Notes under the pieces: generated by a model
Database searches by the model: none
Seen by the model: only the letters and a program-made list of their open reading frames with translations
Told to the model about the DNA's origin: nothing
NCBI GenBank assembly: GCA_963730785.1
Contig: CAVSTF010000002.1
Coordinates: 124,001-188,000 of the forward strand
Direction: 5' to 3'
From: Bog-473 sp963730785
Lineage (GTDB): Bacteria > Actinomycetota > Acidimicrobiia > Acidimicrobiales > RAAP-2
DNA: 64,000 nucleotides
Made by a program: the position numbers and the translations under genes
In this document: positions 63,073 to 64,000 of the stretch, piece after piece
Layout: each line of letters begins with the position of its first letter
How positions within the stretch are numbered: position 1 is the stretch's first letter

Positions 63073-64000
63073 TCAGCGACCCGACCGGTTGACTAGGCGT
63101 TCTTCGGCAGTGCGGAGAACGGGGTCACCCGGTCGTTGTTGGGCTCCTTCGGGTAGGCCGAGCACGCGCTCGCCAATGATGTTGCGCTGCACCTGGTCGG
63201 TTCCGCCGTAAATGGGGGGAGCCTGGGCGAACAGCGCCATTTCGGTCACGCCGCCGGCGAAGGGATCGCCCGTGGCATGCACCAGGGCAGCCTTGTCGTC
63301 GGCGTCGTAGGCGTGGAGCATCCCCGACGGACCGGAAATGCGCAGGCCGAGGTCCCGGGTCAGGCGCACGATCATGGCTCATGGAGAGCTTGGAGATGTT
63401 GGGCATGCCGGGGATTTCTTTGCCCTGCTCCTTGGCCGCCTTGACCCGCAGGCCGTTGTAGCGGCCGAGCTCGCCCAGTGTGTGCAGCCGGGCCAGGTCC
63501 TGGCGGATGCCGGCGTCCTTGCTGACGCCCTTGGACTGGGCCAGCGCAATGAGCATGCCGGCACCGCTGCGCATGGCCCCGAAGACGCCGCCGGTCTGCC
63601 CGCCGCCCTTGGACTTCTCCTTCTTGGGGGCGATCAGGTCACCGACTCGACGGTCCAGGAAGCCGAGGACGGTGCCGGGCTGGGCCAGGCCACCACCGGC
63701 GGAGTTGCCACCGCCGGAGCCGAGGCCGGCCCGCTCGTTCATCAGGGTGGTGTTGGCGGCGGCCCATCCATTATTGAGACCACCGATCAGGTTCCAGTCG
63801 GGCACCCGGGCGTCGGTCAGGAAGACCTCATTGAAGAGGGCGTGACCCGTCATTTCCTTCAGGGGCCGGACGTCGACGCCGGGCTGGTGCATGTCGAAGG
63901 CGAAATACGAGATGCCCTGGTGCTTGGGTACCTCGGGATCGGTGCGGGCGATGAGCATGGCCATGTCGGAGTACTGGCCACCGGAGGTCCATACCTTCTG
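63073..64000 (-). CDS. Acyl-CoA dehydrogenase (C-terminal part, one frameshift)
   Basis: The 5' part lies outside the window. The middle-domain KVWTSGGQYSDMAMLIART and GISYFAFDM, the helical ERAGLG region and the C-terminal YGGTDQVQRNIIGERVLGLP are typical. One extra C near 63378 splits the frame after KLSMS. FAD enzyme of fatty-acid or side-chain oxidation; first gene here of the acyl-CoA cluster. Confidence 0.88.

Overview
The window is a high-GC, gene-dense chromosomal segment of an actinobacterium. Several families point that way: a DUF222/13E12-type HNH endonuclease, DUF2510-RDD and DUF1707/PspC envelope proteins, thiolase/DUF35 pairs, an ECF41 sigma factor and many FadD, SDR and P450 type enzymes. 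The lineage may be Acidimicrobiia, but that is inference from gene content, not a phylogeny. No rRNA, tRNA, CRISPR array, insertion sequence or origin was seen, and no stretch over 300 bases lacks a gene.

Layout. 1-5846 (+): a branched-chain-amino-acid-type (Liv) ABC transporter locus full of frameshifts, nearly all single-base insertions. 6090-8507: a secreted glycosidase-like protein with a Thr-rich stalk. 8452-10307 (-): a P450 with a TetR regulator. 10531-19840: HNH protein, acetyltransferase, amidohydrolase, thiolase/DUF35 pair, two RDD membrane proteins, aldo-keto reductase and methyltransferases. 19922-26097: an MMPL exporter, a PspC/DUF1707/cyclic-nucleotide-binding cassette, and a divergent PspC histidine kinase with its response regulator. 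26367-35173: methyltransferase, CysQ-like phosphatase, ECF41 sigma factor with its carboxymuconolactone-decarboxylase partner, two toxin-antitoxin pairs, cold-shock protein, carotenoid oxygenase and an SDR-MarR pair.

35260-47926 (-) is the most striking block, apparently one eight-gene operon. It holds an alpha/beta hydrolase, a LacI regulator, a second hydrolase, an acyl-CoA synthetase, a third hydrolase, a C-terminally anchored surface protein, a membrane-tethered Liv-type binding protein, and one 1241-residue polypeptide fusing both Liv permeases and both Liv ATPases. A near-consensus promoter and a LacI-type palindrome lie upstream. The arrangement suggests uptake of a carboxylic ester, its hydrolysis and CoA activation of the released acid. 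The damaged locus at 1-5846 is a paralogue of the transporter half in the opposite orientation.

48216-57212: TetR, a membrane-anchored unknown, and a divergent cluster around a B12-binding CarH/LitR-like regulator. On one side are an SDR, an NAD(P)-binding protein and a CPBP protease; on the other an FAD oxidase, DUF1365 and a cyclopropane-fatty-acid synthase. A third toxin-antitoxin pair follows. 57216-64000 (-): an acyl-CoA catabolic cluster (acyl-CoA dehydrogenase, thiolase, DUF35, FadD, SDR, ferritin-like oxygenase) and a YjbR-type protein. Scattered frameshifts elsewhere are also mostly one-base insertions, so many may be sequence errors rather than real decay.
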